Assembly: GCF_020535405.1 (NCBI RefSeq)
Contig: NZ_CP085036.1
Coordinates: 1,798,001 to 1,862,000 of the forward strand
Direction: 5' to 3'
Length of the DNA stretch: 64,000 nucleotides
Origin: Antiquaquibacter oligotrophicus
Lineage (GTDB): Bacteria; Actinomycetota; Actinomycetes; Actinomycetales; Microbacteriaceae
Part shown: positions 16,105 to 24,109 of the stretch, one piece after another
How the letters are laid out: the number at the start of each line of letters is the position of its first letter
Position numbering within the stretch: position 1 is the first letter of the stretch
Notes under the pieces: model-generated
What the model was told of the DNA's origin: nothing
What the model saw: the letters and a program-made list of their open reading frames with translations, nothing else
The model's database searches: none
Translations under genes and position numbers: made by a program

Positions 16105-19100
16105 GACGCGGCCCGCTCGAGGGTGTTGCGCCCCGGCACGTGCTGGTGCTCGGGTTGCTGGCTGCCGTCAAGGCTGCGGCGCTCGTCGGCATCGCCCAGG
16201 CGGTCGCGAGCGGGGTTGTCGCGGTCATCGCGGGCACCGACACGTGGCGCGACGCCGTGGTGCTCGGCATCGTGAGCGGGCTTGTGCGCGCCGCCGTCAC
16301 GTGGGCGAGCACAAGTTACGCCACCCGTGCGGCGATCGGTGCCAAGGAGGCGCTCCGGAGCGACCTCGCGCGCCGGCTGCTCGGCACGGGGGAAGCCCGG
16401 GTCGGCTCGAGCGCGATCGTCGGCAGCGTAGGCCTCGACGCGCTCGACACCTACTACCGCACGGCCTTGCCCGCCACAATCACGGCGGCGGTCGTGCCGC
16501 TTCTCATCGGTGCTCGCATCCTGTTCGCCGACCCCGTGAGCGCCATCATCATCGTGCTCACCGTGCCACTCGTGCCCGTGTTCATGGTGCTCGTCGGCCT
16601 GCACTCGAAGGAACGGGCGGATGCCGCATCCGCCAGCCTGCAGCGGTTGAGCGACAACCTCGCGGAGCTCGCGCGTGGCCTCCCCGTGCTCGTCGGGCTC
16701 GGCAGAGTGCGGGAACAATCGGAGGCGCTGCGCGAGGTCTCGGAGCGCAACCGCGCCGCGACGATGAGCACACTCCGGTCGGCGTTCCTGTCATCGCTAG
16801 TGCTCGAACTCATCGCCACGATCTCGGTTGCCGTTGTCGCCGTATTTGTGGGGGTGCGGCTCGTAGGCGGGGACCTGCCGCTCGAGGTGGGCCTCCTCGC
16901 GCTGGTGCTCGCGCCGGAATGCTTCACACCCTTCCGCGAGGTCGGTGCCGCGTTCCACTCGTCGCAGGACGGTCTCGCGGCGATGCGTCGCGCACGCGAA
17001 GTGATCGATGCGCCCGCCGCTGGCGATGACCGTCGCCCTGGGCGTGACCTCGAGGTGCGTGACCTCGTGGTCACACGCGACGACAGGTCGGCGCCGATCG
17101 TTGACGGACTAACCTTTCGTGTTCCCCGCGGCACCATTGCCGCAGTGGAGGGCGCGAGTGGTGCGGGCAAGTCAACGATCCTGGGTGTGCTCGCGGGGGT
17201 GGTGCCCTGGCAGGGCGGCACCGTGAGCGGGGTGCCAGCGGGTTTGGTGGCGTGGGTGCCGCAGCATCCGCACACCGTCGCAGCGACGGTTCGCGACGAG
17301 GTGCGGCTGTACGCCGACACCGATGAGTCGACGGATGCCGCGCTCGAGCAGCTCGCGTTGACGGGTATCGCTGCCGACGACCCTCAGCGCGTGAGTCCCG
17401 GGGAACTGCGGCGCCTTGCCGTCGCCCGCGCGCTCGTGAGGGTTGATGCTGGCGCCACCGTGGTGCTGTTGGACGAACCGACGGCGCACCTCGACGCTGC
17501 CAGCGCCGCGCTCGTGGAGGGCGCCATCGAGGGGCTTCGCGGCAGGGCGACCGTGGTGCTCGCCTCGCACGAGGCCGGGGTCGCTTCCCTTGCCGACCAG
17601 CGCATCGTGCTCACGCGCCAGGGCGGACTGCGCGACGACGAGTCGGGCGGAGCCCAGCGCGAGAAGTACGAGCAGAGCGAATCGGCGGCACGCACAAGCC
17701 GTGGCGCGCTCGCGGAACTCGGCGCGTTCCTGCGCCCGACCGCGTGGCGTATGGTCGCCGCGGTGCTCCTGGGGTCGGCGGCCGCGCTCGCCGCTGTATC
17801 CCTCACCGCCGTGAGCGGGTGGCTCATCGTTCGCGCGAGCGAGCAACCGCCCATCATGTACCTGCTCGTCGCGATTGTCGGGGTGCGGTTCTTCGGAATC
17901 GCGCGTGCCGGCCTGCGCTATGCCGAACGGCTCGCGACCCACGACGGAGTGCTCGGCTCGGTCACCGACCTGCGGTCGCGGCTGTGGAACGGACTCGCCG
18001 CCCGCGGTCTCGGCTCACGGGTGCTCACCACGGGTGGCGCAGCCCTCGACTACCTCGTGGGGGCGGCCGATCGTGTGCGCGATCTTGTGCCCCGCGTTGT
18101 GCTCCCGCCCGCGGTGGCCATCGTCACGGGGATCGCGGCTCTCGTCGCCGTCGGCCTCCTGCACTCCGCGGCAGTCCCGGTGCTGCTCGCCGGCATCGTG
18201 GTGAGCCTCGTTGTCGGGCCCGCGGTGGCCGTACTCGCAGATCGTCGGGCGTCGGTGGGGGCGGCCGCGGTGCGCACGTCGGTACTTCGCGAATTCGCGG
18301 CGATGGTCGCGGCATCCGGAGATCTCAGCGCCAACGGTGTCGGGGACCGGATGGTCGACCGGCTGGTTGCCCTCGACGCGCGTGCGAGCAGACTGGCGCG
18401 CGGTACCGCGTGGGCCCTGGGCCTCGGAAACGCGGTTGTTGTTCTCGCGGGTGTCGTCACGGCCATGCTCATGCTGCCGGCGACCGTGGATGCCGTCGCT
18501 GCTGGAACCCTTCCCCCCGCGGTTGTCGCCGTGCTCGTGCTGCTGCCGCTCGCCCTCGTCGAGCCGCTCACGGGTCTCGTCGACGCCGTGCAGCAGTGGC
18601 CGGCGCTCGCCGCAGCGCTGCGGCGGGTGCACGACGTCGCGGCGACGGATGCACCGCGCCGGGGCACACGAGAAGTGACACGTATCGACGAGCTCGAGCT
18701 CGACGGACTTGCCGCCACCTGGGCGGGTGCCGAACGCCCCGCGTTCCACGACCTGACCGCGCGCGTGACGCGCGGGGAATGGCTTGTGGTTGAGGGGCCG
18801 TCGGGGGCGGGCAAGTCGACGCTTCTCGCGACCCTCCTCGGAGACGTCCCCGTGACCGCTGGCAGGGTTCTGCTCGATGGAGTCGATGCTCGGGAGTTCG
18901 CGCCGGATGCCCTCCGCCGTCGCATGGCGTGGTGCCCGCAGGAGGCGCACCTCTTCGACTCGACGATCCGCGGCAATCTCCTCCTGGCCCGCGGCCGCGA
19001 GAATCGCCCCAGTGACGTCGACCTGGAGCTTGTGCTCATCAGAGTTGGTCTCGGTGACCTCCTCGAGACGCTCGAGAACGGGCTCGACACCCGGGTCGGG

Positions 19101-19355
19101 CCGTCGGGGTCGCGGCTATCGGGCGGTGAGCGTCAGCGACTCGCCGTCGCGAGAACGCTCCTGACCGATGCCGACATCGTGCTCCTCGACGAACCAACGG
19201 CGCACCTCGACGCCGACGCGGCGGAGGGCCTCATGGACGACCTCCGTTTTGCGCTCCGCGACCGCATCGTGGTGCTCGTCACCCACCACGCCTCGGAACG
19301 CCGTACGGGCGACGAGCTACTGAGCCTGGCCCGGGCATCCGTCACCACTTCGTGA
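16101..19355 (+). CDS. cydDC: Fused thiol-reductant ABC exporter CydDC
   Basis: A 1084-residue single-chain ABC exporter needed for cytochrome bd assembly; in E. coli separate CydD and CydC export glutathione or cysteine. The order is membrane domain 1, ATPase 1 (Walker A GASGAGKST near residue 350, Walker B VVLLDEPTAHLD), membrane domain 2, and ATPase 2 (Walker A GPSGAGKST near residue 898, signature LSGGERQRLAVART, Walker B IVLLDEPTAHLD). The signature of ATPase 1 is degenerate (SPGELRRLAVARA), as in many asymmetric exporters. Fusion of both halves is common in Actinobacteria. The gene ends inside a large palindrome, probably a terminator shared with the convergent hxlR-type gene. Confidence 0.93.
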   Translation: MRRGPLEGVAPRHVLVLGLLAAVKAAALVGIAQAVASGVVAVIAGTDTWRDAVVLGIVSGLVRAAVTWASTSYATRAAIGAKEALRSDLARRLLGTGEARVGSSAIVGSVGLDALDTYYRTALPATITAAVVPLLIGARILFADPVSAIIIVLTVPLVPVFMVLVGLHSKERADAASASLQRLSDNLAELARGLPVLVGLGRVREQSEALREVSERNRAATMSTLRSAFLSSLVLELIATISVAVVAVFVGVRLVGGDLPLEVGLLALVLAPECFTPFREVGAAFHSSQDGLAAMRRAREVIDAPAAGDDRRPGRDLEVRDLVVTRDDRSAPIVDGLTFRVPRGTIAAVEGASGAGKSTILGVLAGVVPWQGGTVSGVPAGLVAWVPQHPHTVAATVRDEVRLYADTDESTDAALEQLALTGIAADDPQRVSPGELRRLAVARALVRVDAGATVVLLDEPTAHLDAASAALVEGAIEGLRGRATVVLASHEAGVASLADQRIVLTRQGGLRDDESGGAQREKYEQSESAARTSRGALAELGAFLRPTAWRMVAAVLLGSAAALAAVSLTAVSGWLIVRASEQPPIMYLLVAIVGVRFFGIARAGLRYAERLATHDGVLGSVTDLRSRLWNGLAARGLGSRVLTTGGAALDYLVGAADRVRDLVPRVVLPPAVAIVTGIAALVAVGLLHSAAVPVLLAGIVVSLVVGPAVAVLADRRASVGAAAVRTSVLREFAAMVAASGDLSANGVGDRMVDRLVALDARASRLARGTAWALGLGNAVVVLAGVVTAMLMLPATVDAVAAGTLPPAVVAVLVLLPLALVEPLTGLVDAVQQWPALAAALRRVHDVAATDAPRRGTREVTRIDELELDGLAATWAGAERPAFHDLTARVTRGEWLVVEGPSGAGKSTLLATLLGDVPVTAGRVLLDGVDAREFAPDALRRRMAWCPQEAHLFDSTIRGNLLLARGRENRPSDVDLELVLIRVGLGDLLETLENGLDTRVGPSGSRLSGGERQRLAVARTLLTDADIVLLDEPTAHLDADAAEGLMDDLRFALRDRIVVLVTHHASERRTGDELLSLARASVTTS

Positions 19356-19412
19356 GGTGCCCACTTCGGTGGCTTCTGTGTTCGAAATACCCACCGAACT
19401 GGGCACCTCACG
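19351..19412. repeat. Extragenic palindrome, family B copy 1 (bidirectional terminator candidate)
   Basis: A 22-bp left arm (CGTGAGGTGCCCACTTCGG plus TGG, 19351-19372) pairs with 19391-19412 at 21 of 22 positions around an 18-base loop. It starts inside the cydDC stop codon and lies before the end of the convergent HxlR gene. A close relative is at 22048-22113, so this is a repeated family rather than a unique terminator. Confidence 0.8.
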
Positions 19413-19426
19413 GGCTGGACGCGGTG

Positions 19427-19759
19427 CTAGACGCGGGCGGGGGTGCCCCAGCGCTGACCCCAGGCCGCGAGGGGTTGGAGGGCGCGCATGAGGTCGGTGC
19501 CGCGCTCGGTGAGGGCGTAGCGGATCTGCACGGGAACGGTCGGGATGACGTCGCGCTCCACGAGCCCTTCCGCCTCCAGTTCGCGCAGGCGTTGGGCGAG
19601 CATCCGGTCGGAGAGGCCCTCCACACGCCCGAGGATTTCGCTGAAGCGGGTTGACCCGAGATAGAGGGCCATGAGGATGCCCCCGCTCCACCGTTTGCCG
19701 ACCGTTTCGGCGGAGGCCTGGAAGCGGCGGCACTCCTCGTCATAGATGTGTTCAGTCAC
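19427..19759 (-). CDS. HxlR-family transcriptional regulator
   Basis: A 110-residue MarR-like winged helix of the HxlR type. CRRFQASAETVGKRWSGGILMAL opens the domain, and the recognition region reads FSEILGRVEGLSDRMLAQRLRELE, followed by GLVERDVIPTVPVQIRYALTERG. A single Cys near residue 10 sits where redox-sensing HypR-like members carry theirs, so thiol or electrophile sensing is possible but unproven. It is divergent from the flavin oxidoreductase fusion. A palindrome, ACTTAC-N5-GTAAGT, overlaps its GTG start, suggesting autoregulation and control of the neighbour. Confidence 0.9.
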   Translation of the reverse strand: MTEHIYDEECRRFQASAETVGKRWSGGILMALYLGSTRFSEILGRVEGLSDRMLAQRLRELEAEGLVERDVIPTVPVQIRYALTERGTDLMRALQPLAAWGQRWGTPARV

Positions 19760-19774
19760 TTACCTATAGTAAGT
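19758..19774. promoter_or_regulatory. Candidate HxlR operator ACTTAC-N5-GTAAGT
   Basis: A perfect 6-bp inverted repeat with a 5-bp spacer covers the GTG start of the HxlR gene. The word GTCACTTAC recurs at 19773-19781. It lies 50 bp before the divergent fusion gene. Half sites of this kind are usual for HxlR dimers; binding is inferred. Confidence 0.55.
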
Positions 19775-19823
19775 CACTTACGAGCAACTTTGATTGTGGG
19801 CGGACCACGAGCATGCTGGTCTC

Positions 19824-22040
19824 ATGCCCGACTATGGCCACTCCCTCGAATTCGGGGTCTTCATCACCCCGACCGCAGCCGCACCCCAGCAGCCCGTCGC
19901 TCTGGCACAACTCGCCGAGCAGCTCGGGTACGACGTAGCGACGTTCCAAGATCACCCCTACCAGCCGTCCTTCCTCGACACGTGGACCCTCATGTCGTGG
20001 GTCGGGGCGAGCACCGAGAGCATCACCATCTCGGCGAACGTGCACAGCCTGCCGCTGCGCCCGCCCGCCGTGCTCGCGCGGTCGGCCGCGAGCCTCGACC
20101 TTCTCTCCGGTGGACGGGTCGCGCTCGGTCTCGGCGCCGGAGCGTTCTGGGACGCGATTGAGGCGATGGGTGTGCCGAGGCTCACCGCCGGCCAGGCCGT
20201 CACGGCGCTCGACGAGGGAATCGACATCATCCGTGGCATCTGGGATGCCGCGAACCGAACACCGCTGCGCGTGAGCGGCGAGTTCCACTCTGTCGATGGC
20301 GCCAAGCGCGGCCCAGCACCGGCCCACGACATCCCGATCTGGATCGGCGCGTACAAACCCCGCATGCTGAAGCTCACGGGCGCCAAGGGCGACGGATGGA
20401 GTGTGTCACTCCCGTACCTGCAGCCGGGCGACCTCGAGGCCGGAAACGCCACCATCGACGAAGCGGCGACCGCGGCGGGTCGAGATCCTCGCGAGATCCG
20501 ACGGCTCCTGAACGTGTCCGGCGAGCTCTCCGTCTCGCAGCTCGTCGACTTCGCACTCGACAAGGGGATCGGCACGTTCATCCTCGCCGCCGACGACCCA
20601 CGCGTGATGCAGTCCTTCTCCGAACTCATCCCCGAGGTGCGCGAGCAGGTGGCCGCCGAGCGCGCGACACGGGGAACCGAGCAGGGCCGTGTGCGTAACG
20701 CCGTCGCCCTCTCCAAGCGCCGCGAGGGAGTCGACTACGACGGAGTGCCCGCCTCCCTCGCGGCTGACGCCGTCGAACCCGGTGACGCGCGCTACGAGCG
20801 GATCCGCAACGGCTACATGCGCGGTGGTTCGCCCGGCATCATCCTGCGGCCCGGCACCACAGAGGAGGTGACGGATGCCCTCGCCTACGCCGCGCGCCAC
20901 CGTGACCTGCCGCTCGGCATCCGCAGCGGCGGGCACGGCATCAGCGGGCGCTCCACCAATGACGGCGGCGTCGTCATCGACTTGCGCAAGTTCGACAGGA
21001 TCGAGGTGCTCGACGAGTCGAAGCGTCTCGTGCGTATTGGTGCCGGTGCACGCTGGGGTGACGTTGCCGCACGCCTCTCGCAGCACGGCTGGGCGCTCTC
21101 CTCCGGCGACTACGGCGGTGTGGGTGTCGGCGGTCTCGCGACGGCTGGCGGCGTCGGGTACCTCGGTCGTGAGCACGGGCTCACGATCGACCACGTGCGC
21201 GCAGCCGATGTGGTGCTCGCCGACGGCACTGCGGTGCGGGCATCCGCCACCGAGAACCCGGACCTGTTCTGGGCTCTACGGGGTGCCGGTGCCAACTTCG
21301 GTGTCGTCACGTCGTTCGACTTCGAGGTCGACGAGGTGGGCGAGGTCGGCTGGGTGCAGCTCGCCTACGACGCGAGCGACCTGGAGGGGTTCCTCGAGCG
21401 CTGGGGCGCCGCGCAGGAGGCCGCGCCACGGGATGTCACGACCTTCCTGCTCGTCGGCCGTTCGACCGGGAGCCAGATCGTGGCCCAGCTCATGGGGGTG
21501 GTCGACAGCGACGACCCGGACACGATCATCGAACGCCTGCAACCGTTCGCGAACCTCGGTCCGCTCCTCCAGCAAGAGGTGCAACTGAAGCCGTACGCGG
21601 CCGTCATGGGCAACACGGTGCCGGGCGACCAGCAGGGTCAGGGCGAACCGAAGGCCCGGTCGGGCCTCGTGCGGCACCTCACGCCGGAGGTGTCCGCGGC
21701 GTTGGCGCGGTTCATCCGGAGCGGGGTTCCGTACTTCTTCCAGATCCGCTCGGTGGGTGGCGCGGTCGCCGATGTGGCTCCGGATGCCACGGCCTACGCG
21801 CACCGCGATGCGAACTTCGCCATCACGGCACTCGGCACGGGGCGTGAGCGCCTCGACGAGGCGTGGGACACCGAGGTGTACCCGCACCTCGAGGGCCTCT
21901 ACCTGAGCTTCGAAACCGACCAGCGGCCGGAGCGCATCGCAGACGCGTTCCCGCCGGCGACCCTCACGCGGCTTCGCGAACTGAAGAAGCGGTACGACCC
22001 GACGGGGTTGTTCCGCGACAACTTCCCGCTCGCGGGGTGA
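19824..22040 (+). CDS. Luciferase-like monooxygenase fused to FAD-linked oxidase (BBE type)
   Basis: A 738-residue fusion. Residues about 1-300 form a luciferase-like (LLM) barrel: LEFGVFITPTAAAPQQP, GGRVALGLGAGAFWDAIEAMG, and IPIWIGAYKPRMLKLTGAKGD; this family uses FMN or F420. Residues about 330-738 are an FAD-linked oxidase. The PP-loop GIRSGGHGISGRS has the His (near 371) that anchors FAD covalently in berberine-bridge-type enzymes. The second anchoring Cys is replaced (SSGDYGGVGVGG), and the berberine-bridge C-terminus YDPTGLFRDNFPL is intact. Start ATG at 19824; upstream in-frame codons overlap the regulator promoter. Substrates are unknown. It is likely controlled by the divergent HxlR protein. 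Confidence 0.85.
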   Translation: MPDYGHSLEFGVFITPTAAAPQQPVALAQLAEQLGYDVATFQDHPYQPSFLDTWTLMSWVGASTESITISANVHSLPLRPPAVLARSAASLDLLSGGRVALGLGAGAFWDAIEAMGVPRLTAGQAVTALDEGIDIIRGIWDAANRTPLRVSGEFHSVDGAKRGPAPAHDIPIWIGAYKPRMLKLTGAKGDGWSVSLPYLQPGDLEAGNATIDEAATAAGRDPREIRRLLNVSGELSVSQLVDFALDKGIGTFILAADDPRVMQSFSELIPEVREQVAAERATRGTEQGRVRNAVALSKRREGVDYDGVPASLAADAVEPGDARYERIRNGYMRGGSPGIILRPGTTEEVTDALAYAARHRDLPLGIRSGGHGISGRSTNDGGVVIDLRKFDRIEVLDESKRLVRIGAGARWGDVAARLSQHGWALSSGDYGGVGVGGLATAGGVGYLGREHGLTIDHVRAADVVLADGTAVRASATENPDLFWALRGAGANFGVVTSFDFEVDEVGEVGWVQLAYDASDLEGFLERWGAAQEAAPRDVTTFLLVGRSTGSQIVAQLMGVVDSDDPDTIIERLQPFANLGPLLQQEVQLKPYAAVMGNTVPGDQQGQGEPKARSGLVRHLTPEVSAALARFIRSGVPYFFQIRSVGGAVADVAPDATAYAHRDANFAITALGTGRERLDEAWDTEVYPHLEGLYLSFETDQRPERIADAFPPATLTRLRELKKRYDPTGLFRDNFPLAG

Positions 22041-22047
22041 TCCATCC

Positions 22048-22113
22048 CCCGTGAGGTGCCGACTTCGGCGGGTGCACAGCCCTCAACACCCACCGAACTC
22101 GGCACCTCACGGG
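22048..22113. repeat. Extragenic palindrome, family B copy 2
   Basis: Arms 22048-22074 and 22087-22113 (27 bp each) match at 25 of 27 positions around a 12-base loop. The core GTGAGGTGCC-GACTTCGG is shared with the copy at 19351-19412. It lies after the fusion gene and before the histidine phosphatase gene, both on the plus strand, so it could end transcription of the former. Confidence 0.8.
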
Positions 22114-22164
22114 AGGAAAAGCCGCACTCAGGTGCCCGTTGTCTACGCAACGTAGAATTACCGG

Positions 22165-22794
22165 GTGCCCGCCGATCTCATCCACCTCGTCCGCCACGGT
22201 GAGGTGCACAACCCGGAGCGCATCCTGTACGGGCGCATCGCCGGGTACCACCTGAGCACCCTCGGCCACGAGATGGCGGCGGTGGCGGCCACGAGCTTCG
22301 AAGGCCGCGACATCCGCCGCCTCATCGCGAGCCCGCTGCAGCGCACGCAGGAGTCCGCGAAGCCCTGGGCCGACCTCTTCGAGCTACCCATCGAGACGGA
22401 TGAGCGCATCATCGAACCCCACAACTGGTTCGAGGGCACCCGGATGCGCGAGCGCCTCCGCAACCCGATCTCCTGGCCGCGCCTCATCAACCCGATGCGC
22501 CCGAGTTGGGGCGAGTCGTACCGGAGTGTGCTCACACGCATGTTCTCGGCCATCGATGACGCGTGGGCCGAAACGGTGTCCGGCGAGGTGGTGCTCGTGA
22601 GCCACCAGATGCCCATCGTGACCGTTGCGCGCAACGTGGCGGGGCGTGTTCCGTTCCACGACCCGCGCAAACGCCGCTGCACACTCTCGAGCATCACGAC
22701 CCTGCAGCGCGAAGGGGACCGCTTCGTCGAGGTCGACTATCGCGAACCGGCCCGCGAGCTGCTCGAGAACTCGATCGATCTGGGCGCAGTGTGA
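22165..22794 (+). CDS. Histidine phosphatase family protein
   Basis: A 209-residue member of the phosphoglycerate-mutase-like superfamily. LIHLVRHGEVHNPER carries the RHG catalytic motif in the first 15 residues. LIASPLQRTQESAKPWA holds the second Arg, and VVLVSHQMPIV supplies the second catalytic His. In Actinobacteria a gene of this kind commonly precedes the cytochrome c biogenesis set, as here; its substrate is not known. The start GTG at 22165 is close to a family-B palindrome. The stop overlaps the GTG of the thioredoxin lipoprotein (GTGA). Confidence 0.88.
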   Translation: MPADLIHLVRHGEVHNPERILYGRIAGYHLSTLGHEMAAVAATSFEGRDIRRLIASPLQRTQESAKPWADLFELPIETDERIIEPHNWFEGTRMRERLRNPISWPRLINPMRPSWGESYRSVLTRMFSAIDDAWAETVSGEVVLVSHQMPIVTVARNVAGRVPFHDPRKRRCTLSSITTLQREGDRFVEVDYREPARELLENSIDLGAV

Positions 22795-23375
22795 GGCGCG
22801 CAGCGGTGGCCGCGGTGGCGGCCGTACTCCTCCTCGCCGGTTGTTCGAGCAACGACAGTCTCGCGCAGCAATACTCCGAGGGTTCCGGTCAGGGCTACAT
22901 CTCCGGAGACGGTGCCTACACGGAGATCCCCGCCGACCAGCGCGACGAGCCCATCGTCTTCGAGGGCACGGATGAACGGGGCGAGACGATCTCGAGCGAG
23001 CAACTCGCCGGTACCCCCTACGTTGTCAACTTCTGGTACGCGAGCTGCCCGCCGTGTCGGGTGGAAGCCCCCGACCTTGCCGACCTGTCCCTCGAGTACG
23101 CGGACGTGCCGTTTGTCGGTGTGAACATCAGCGACTCAGCCGATGTCGCCCTCACCTTCGCCGACGAGTTCGGTGTGCCGTACCCGAGCATCATGGATGC
23201 CCAGACCGCGGGTGTTCAGTTGGCGTTCGCCGGTTCCGTTGCACCCAACGCGGTGCCGACCACGATCGTGGTGGACGCGGAGGGCCGTGTGGCGGCGCGC
23301 ATCAGCGGGTTGCTGCGGGAGCCCGGCATCCTCGCGTCCATGATCGACACCGTGCTCGCCGAAGGTACGCGCTAG
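22791..23375 (+). CDS. TlpA/ResA-like thioredoxin lipoprotein
   Basis: A 194-residue extracytoplasmic thiol-disulfide oxidoreductase that keeps apocytochrome c cysteines reduced for heme attachment. The signal peptide ends in the lipobox LLLAGC (lipid anchor at Cys18). The thioredoxin fold carries FWYASCPPCRVEAPDL (CxxC) and the cis-Pro region NAVPTTIVVD. The start GTG at 22791 overlaps the previous stop; the longer in-frame extension to 22563 lies inside the phosphatase gene and was rejected. Its stop overlaps the ccdA GTG (TAGTG). CcdA would supply electrons across the membrane. Confidence 0.92.
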   Translation: MRRAAVAAVAAVLLLAGCSSNDSLAQQYSEGSGQGYISGDGAYTEIPADQRDEPIVFEGTDERGETISSEQLAGTPYVVNFWYASCPPCRVEAPDLADLSLEYADVPFVGVNISDSADVALTFADEFGVPYPSIMDAQTAGVQLAFAGSVAPNAVPTTIVVDAEGRVAARISGLLREPGILASMIDTVLAEGTR

Positions 23376-24109
23376 TGGGTCCGGGGGAACTGGTCAGCGA
23401 GGGCAGCCTGCTCGTCGCCCTGCCGATCGCGCTCGCTGCCGGTCTGCTCGCCTTCCTCTCGCCCTGCGTGCTGCCGCTCGTGCCCGGGTACCTCGGCTAC
23501 GTGAGTGGCATCACGGATGCCGCGGATGCCCGCCGCTCGCGCACGGTGCTGGGTGCCGCGCTTTTTGTGCTCGGGTTCAGCGTCATCTTCCTCGGGGTTG
23601 TTGTGCTCGGCAGCACCGTCGGGGTGTTTTTCCTCCAGTACGGCGGACTCATCGAGCGCATCGCCGGTGTGCTCGTGATCCTCATGGGGCTCGTGTTCAT
23701 CGGGCAGGTGACGTTCTTCCAGCGCACCCTCAAGCCGACGTGGCGGCCGGCGACAGGCCTCGCGGGTGCGCCGCTGCTCGGTGCGGTCTTCGCGATCGGT
23801 TGGACACCCTGCATCGGGCCGACCCTCGTGGCCGTCACCTCCCTGGCCAGTTACCAGGGCGACCCCGGTCGCGCCGCGATCATCGGGCTCTTCTACTGCC
23901 TCGGGCTCGGCATCCCGTTTGTGCTGGTCGCACTCGGCCTCGGCTGGGTGACCAACTCGGTGGCGTGGGTGAAGAAGCACATTCGGGCGATCAACATCGT
24001 GGGTGGTTCGCTACTCATCGTCATCGGTGTGCTCATGGTGACCGGACTCTGGGGTCTTGCGATGTCGCACCTGGGGGTGATGATCAGTGGATTCCTCCCG
24101 GCCCTCTGA
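23375..24109 (+). CDS. ccdA: Cytochrome c biogenesis protein CcdA
   Basis: A 244-residue membrane protein with six predicted helices that passes reducing equivalents from cytoplasmic thioredoxin to the extracytoplasmic thioredoxin lipoprotein. Both redox Cys motifs are present in their usual places: FLSPCVLPLVPGYLG in helix 1 and IGWTPCIGPTL in helix 4. The start GTG at 23375 overlaps the previous stop. Its 3' end overlaps resB by 23 bp. A 15-bp direct duplication (CTGACCACATCGACG, 24106-24135) begins at its stop and extends into resB. Confidence 0.93.
   Translation: MGPGELVSEGSLLVALPIALAAGLLAFLSPCVLPLVPGYLGYVSGITDAADARRSRTVLGAALFVLGFSVIFLGVVVLGSTVGVFFLQYGGLIERIAGVLVILMGLVFIGQVTFFQRTLKPTWRPATGLAGAPLLGAVFAIGWTPCIGPTLVAVTSLASYQGDPGRAAIIGLFYCLGLGIPFVLVALGLGWVTNSVAWVKKHIRAINIVGGSLLIVIGVLMVTGLWGLAMSHLGVMISGFLPAL

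Noticed and set aside
22563..22790. Longer start for the thioredoxin lipoprotein
   Set aside because: It would lie wholly inside the phosphatase gene and hide the signal peptide and lipobox.
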